Positions 60,978 through 64,000 of a stretch of 64,000 nucleotides of DNA are shown piece after piece. Each line of letters begins with the position of its first letter. Position 1 is the first letter of the stretch. The notes beneath the pieces were generated by a model, which worked only from the letters and a program-made list of their open reading frames with translations, searched no databases and was not told where the DNA came from. Source of the DNA: Micromonospora costi (GTDB lineage Bacteria > Actinomycetota > Actinomycetes > Mycobacteriales > Micromonosporaceae); the NCBI RefSeq assembly GCF_003626655.1, contig NZ_RBAN01000001.1, positions 1,116,001 to 1,180,000 of the forward strand, read 5' to 3'. The translations under genes and the position numbers were made by a program.

Positions 60978-61508
60978 ATGGGCCTGGACGCGATCACGGC
61001 CGGCCTGCCCGCCTACGCCCGCGACGTCGGGCTCACCCTCGACTCGACCATCGGCGCCTCCCCGCTGGAACCGCAGCAGCTCTGGGGCACCGCCCTGGCC
61101 TGCGCGGTCGCGGCGCGCAACCCGGTGGTGCTCCGGGAGATCGCCGCCGAGGCGGCCACACACCTCCCCCCGGAGGCCGTCGAGGCGGCCAAGGCAGCGG
61201 CCACGATCATGGCGATGACCAACGTCTACTACCGGGCCACCCACCTCCTGGGTGACGAGGCGTACCGATCGCTGCCGGCGCGGCTGCGGATGCGGATCGT
61301 CGCGCGGCCCGGGGTGCCGAAGGTGGACTTCGAGTTCTGGTGCCTCGCCGTCTCGGCGATCAACGGCTGCGCCGTCTGCCTGGAATCGCACGAGGGGAAG
61401 CTGCGCGCGGCGGGCCTCGGCCCGGAGCAGATCCAGGAGGGGCTGCGGATCGCCGCCGCGGTCCAGGCCGCCGCCGTGGCGTACGACGCGGAGGCGGCGC
61501 TGGCCTGA
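60978..61508 (+). CDS. ahpD: Alkylhydroperoxidase AhpD
   Basis: A 176-aa AhpD-type peroxidase of the carboxymuconolactone-decarboxylase family. The catalytic Cys131-x-x-Cys134 and His138 (NGCAVCLESHE) agree with Mycobacterium AhpD (Cys130, Cys133, His137). It normally reduces AhpC using lipoamide; here no ahpC precedes it. The ATG 60978 (MGLDAITAGLPAYARDV) follows GGAG; one base separates it from the upstream mini-ORF. Divergent from cimA. Confidence 0.93.
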   Translation: MGLDAITAGLPAYARDVGLTLDSTIGASPLEPQQLWGTALACAVAARNPVVLREIAAEAATHLPPEAVEAAKAAATIMAMTNVYYRATHLLGDEAYRSLPARLRMRIVARPGVPKVDFEFWCLAVSAINGCAVCLESHEGKLRAAGLGPEQIQEGLRIAAAVQAAAVAYDAEAALA

Positions 61509-61603
61509 GCCGGCCGGGCGGGTGTAGCGATCTCCGCGACCGGGTAGGAAGCATCCAGACAGGGCACCAACCCCCGATCAGTCGAGTAGAGGAGTGAAAC
61601 GCC

Positions 61604-62062
61604 ATGGAGCGGCTCGACCCTCGAACGACCCACGGGACGCCGGATCCGCTCGTGCACGGAGGCCAGGGCGCCTTCCCGGGTGACACGCCCGGTGGCACCT
61701 TCGACCCGTGGAGCTACCGGGACGAGGCCGGGGTGACCGGCATCGACCTGGTGGGCTACAAGGTGGAAGCGACGGACGGCGGCATCGGCAAGGTGGATCG
61801 GTCCAGCCACGAGGTCAACTCGAGCTACCTCGTGGTCGACACCGGCCCGTGGATCTTCGGCAAGAAGGTCATGATCCCTGCCGGCACCGTCAACCACGTC
61901 GACCACGACGAGCGGAAGGTCTACGTCGACCGGAGCAAGGACCAGGTCAAGGCCGCGCCCGAGTTCGACGAGACCGCCGACACCGACCCGGCCTACCGGG
62001 ACAAGCTCGGTGGTTACTACGGCGACACGTACTCGGCCATCCCGCCGGGTACCGCCAGGTGA
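61604..62062 (+). CDS. PRC-barrel domain protein
   Basis: A 152-aa protein with an N-terminal flexible part (to about residue 45) and a PRC-barrel (DLVGYKVEATDGGIGKVDRS, LVVDTGPWIFGKKVMIPAGT, VNHVDHDERKVYVDRSKDQV). PRC domains occur in photosynthetic reaction-centre H subunits and in RimM. In actinobacteria such small single-domain proteins are often stress-linked, function unknown. ATG with GGAG upstream; followed by a hairpin at 62078-62108. Confidence 0.88.
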   Translation: MERLDPRTTHGTPDPLVHGGQGAFPGDTPGGTFDPWSYRDEAGVTGIDLVGYKVEATDGGIGKVDRSSHEVNSSYLVVDTGPWIFGKKVMIPAGTVNHVDHDERKVYVDRSKDQVKAAPEFDETADTDPAYRDKLGGYYGDTYSAIPPGTAR

Positions 62063-62077
62063 CGGTGGCTCCTGTTG

Positions 62078-62108
62078 CCGGCCGGTGGGGCACCGCCCCG
62101 CCGGCCGG
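62078..62108 (+). terminator. Hairpin after the PRC gene
   Basis: Fourteen-base arms (62078-62091 and 62095-62108) with one mismatch and an ACC loop. No U-tract. Confidence 0.55.
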
Positions 62109-62120
62109 TACCGTGTCGGG

Positions 62121-62858
62121 GTGGACGCAACCGAGCTGAACCCGGTCAACCCCTTCGCCACACTGTTCAACTTCCGCGACGTCGGCGGTCTCCGCGGTCG
62201 CGACGGGCGCACCGTACGCCCTGGCCGCCTCTACCGCTCCGACTCCCTGCACCGCATCGACGACACCGACCGGGAGGCGTTCGCCGCCCTCGGCATCCGG
62301 ACCGTCGTCGACCTGCGCCGCCCCCACGAGGTGGAGCGCGACGGCCGGGTCCCGGACTTCGACGGCCTGACCTGGCACAACATCCACCCGGAGCACGCGG
62401 AGTGGGGCGAGAACCCGTACCGCCCCGGCAGTGACCTGGCCCGCTACCTCGCCGACCGGTACGCCGATCTCGCCCAGACCGGCACCGCGGGGCTGGGCAA
62501 GGCCGTCGGGTTGCTCGCGGACTCGGCGAACGCCCCGGTCGTGGTGCACTGCGTCGCCGGCAAGGACCGCACCGGCATCGTCTGCGGGCTCACCCTCGCG
62601 GTGCTGGGCGTCGATGACGGCGACATCGCCGCGGACTACGCGCTGAGCACGGCCGCGGCGGAACGGTTCCGTGCCTGGTTCGACAGCACCGGTCAATACC
62701 TCGACCCGGGCCTGCCGCCGCTCACCTGCCCGGCCGAGGCCATGACGCTCTTCCTCGCGGAGCTGCGGCAGGGGTACGGCTCGGTCGAGGGGTACCTGCG
62801 CCACGCCGGCGTGACCGACGCCCAGCTCGACGCGCTCCGCGACCACCTGCTCGACTGA
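62121..62858 (+). CDS. Tyrosine/serine protein phosphatase-like protein
   Basis: A 245-aa dual-specificity-type phosphatase of the Mycobacterium PtpB family. Residues NFRDVGGL near the start and the active site HCVAGKDRTG (Cys144, Arg150) are intact. The C-terminal helical part (EGYLRHAGVTDAQLDALRDHL) is typical. It may act on phosphotyrosine, phosphoserine or phosphoinositides. GTG start; TACCGT (62109-62114) lies 6 nt upstream, inside the preceding hairpin's end, so leaderless. Confidence 0.9.
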   Translation: MDATELNPVNPFATLFNFRDVGGLRGRDGRTVRPGRLYRSDSLHRIDDTDREAFAALGIRTVVDLRRPHEVERDGRVPDFDGLTWHNIHPEHAEWGENPYRPGSDLARYLADRYADLAQTGTAGLGKAVGLLADSANAPVVVHCVAGKDRTGIVCGLTLAVLGVDDGDIAADYALSTAAAERFRAWFDSTGQYLDPGLPPLTCPAEAMTLFLAELRQGYGSVEGYLRHAGVTDAQLDALRDHLLD

Positions 62859-62955
62859 CGGGCGCCGCGCCCCGACCCGGGGCCGGCCATGATCTGCACC
62901 GATCGCCGATGTGGCGGTGTCCCGCGCCCGGGGATACCGCCACTTCGGCGAAACC

Positions 62956-64000
62956 TCAGAGCACCCGGGTGACCCATCCGTGGGGGTCGGGGGCGTTGCC
63001 ACGCTGGATGTCGGCGAGCTGCTGGCGCAGGGCCATGGTCAGCCGCCCCGGCTCGCCGCCGCCGATCAGGAACTCCCCGTCGGGGAACTTCACCTGCCCG
63101 ATCGGCGTGATGACCGCGGCGGTGCCGCAGGCGAAGACCTCGCGCAGCCGGCCGCTGGCCGCGTCCTCCTGCCAGTCGGCGAAGCTCACCGGGCGTTCCT
63201 CCACCCGCTTGCCGGCCTCGGCGGCCAGCATGAGCACCGACTCGCGCGTGATGCCGGGCAGGATCGTGCCGGTCAGCGGCGGCGTCACCACCGTGCCGTC
63301 GTCGTAGACGAAGAAGACGTTCATGCCGCCCAGCTCGTCGACGAAGCGGCGCTCCACCGCGTCGAGGAAGACCACCTGGTCGCAGCCATGCTCGATCGCC
63401 TCCGCCTGGGCGACCAGCGAGGCGGCGTAGTTGCCGCCGCACTTCGCGGCCCCGGTGCCGCCCGGGGCGGCGCGGGTGTAGTCCGGGGAGACCCAGACCG
63501 ACACCGGCTTGACCCCGCCGCTGAAGTACGACCCGACCGGCGAGGCGATCGCCACGTAGAGGTACTCGTTGGCCGGCCGGACGCCGAGGAAGACCTCGCT
63601 CGCGAACATGAAGGGCCGCAGGTAGAGACTGCCGTCCGGGTCGGTGGGGATCCACTCCCGGTCGATCTCGATGAGCCGGTGCAGCGAGTCGACGAACGCC
63701 TCCGGCGGCAGAGCGGGCATCGCCATCCGCTGCGCGGAGGCGGCGAACCGGGCGGCGTTGGCCTCCGGGCGGAACATCGTCACCCCGCCGTCGGCGGTGC
63801 GGTACGCCTTGAGCCCCTCGAAGATCTCCTGCGCGTAGTGCAGGACGGCGGCGGCCGGGTCCATCGGGATCGGCGCGCGCGCCTCGACCCGGGCGTCGTA
63901 CCAGCCCTTGCCGTCGGCGTACCGGATGGTCACCATGTGGTCGGTGAAGATGCGGCCGAACCCGGGATTTGCCAGCAGGGCGGCCCGGTCCGCGGCGGAT
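62956..64000 (-). CDS. ilvE: Branched-chain amino-acid aminotransferase (5' end outside window)
   Basis: The last 348 codons of IlvE, reading leftwards; the start lies beyond 64000. The frame enters as [23 protein letters not shown]-enzyme motifs: [20 protein letters not shown], the PLP lysine in [12 protein letters not shown], and [21 protein letters not shown]. It makes Leu, Ile and Val from their keto acids. With leuCD and cimA it completes three branched-chain steps in the window, though they are not in one operon. Convergent with the phosphatase gene. Confidence 0.96.
   Translation of the reverse strand, partial: SAADRAALLANPGFGRIFTDHMVTIRYADGKGWYDARVEARAPIPMDPAAAVLHYAQEIFEGLKAYRTADGGVTMFRPEANAARFAASAQRMAMPALPPEAFVDSLHRLIEIDREWIPTDPDGSLYLRPFMFASEVFLGVRPANEYLYVAIASPVGSYFSGGVKPVSVWVSPDYTRAAPGGTGAAKCGGNYAASLVAQAEAIEHGCDQVVFLDAVERRFVDELGGMNVFFVYDDGTVVTPPLTGTILPGITRESVLMLAAEAGKRVEERPVSFADWQEDAASGRLREVFACGTAAVITPIGQVKFPDGEFLIGGGEPGRLTMALRQQLADIQRGNAPDPHGWVTRVL

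Overview
The window is high-GC (about 70% or more by eye) chromosomal DNA from an actinobacterium. Proteins, gene order, (C)4 zinc-type ribosomal proteins L28 and L32, the XRE/DUF397 pair and a family of GATC-centred palindromes point to Micromonosporaceae, most likely Micromonospora or a close relative; the genus is inferred from memory, not from a search. Almost everything is core, vertically inherited sequence. I see no transposase, integrase, phage gene, CRISPR array or biosynthetic cluster.

Layout. 1-5.4 kb: DinB-like protein, HAD hydrolase, smc, a conserved 64-aa coiled-coil protein. 5.7-8.3 kb: secreted CAP protein and a GH114-like lipoprotein. 8.7-10.9 kb: MMPL exporter. 11.1-16.7 kb (minus): mutM, rnc, plsX, rpmF, DUF177, a DivIVA-like protein, then coaD-rsmD. 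17-18.5 kb: LPxTG surface protein. 18.6-22.9 kb: recG, a FakA/DAK-like protein, rpmB. 23-28 kb: orphan ATP-grasp ligase, GNAT, thiL, AsnC-type sensor domain, DUF3515, ddl. 28.2-34.4 kb is the most accessory part: TPR-AAA ATPase, a 72-aa unknown, XRE/DUF397 regulators, ROK protein, PrmC-like methyltransferase with an unusual leader, Cys/Met-type PLP enzyme. 34.4-47.8 kb: gpsA, plsC, cofC/fbiD, a small beta-barrel protein, ppk, CYTH-CHAD protein, mutT1, membrane EEP phosphatase, hupB-like HU, leuDC and a divergent IclR regulator. 48-48.5 kb: tRNA-Glu, tRNA-Glu, tRNA-Gln. 48.6-52.7 kb: FAH-family protein, a proline-rich membrane protein, 3-methyladenine glycosylase-like protein, arfB. 52.8-56.7 kb: MoxR-DUF58-VWA operon plus a trypsin-like protease. 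57-64 kb: secreted protein, second EEP protein, cimA behind an attenuator, AhpD, PRC-barrel protein, tyrosine phosphatase and the 3' part of ilvE.

Much of the order (smc, fpg, rnc, DUF177, coiled-coil, coaD, rsmD, recG, DAK, rpmB, thiL, DUF3515, ddl, gpsA, fbiD, ppk, mutT1, hupB, leuD, leuC, iclR, Glu/Gln tRNAs, FAH protein) matches the Mycobacterium tuberculosis Rv2922-Rv2993 interval as I recall it, supporting ancient synteny.

Functional themes are phospholipid and fatty-acid priming (plsX, plsC, gpsA), a polyphosphate module (ppk behind a PHO-box-like repeat, a CHAD protein, mutT1), branched-chain amino-acid synthesis (leuCD, cimA, ilvE) and translation (L28, L32, RNase III, ArfB, tRNAs). 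The most interesting non-coding signals are a leader-peptide/attenuator plus palindrome before cimA, a leader with two overlapping mini-ORFs before the PrmC-like gene, repeated TANNNT-N6-RTG leaderless starts, a translationally bridging mini-ORF between plsC and gpsA, and three copies of a REP-like palindrome. I did not find a clearly new defence or mobile system.
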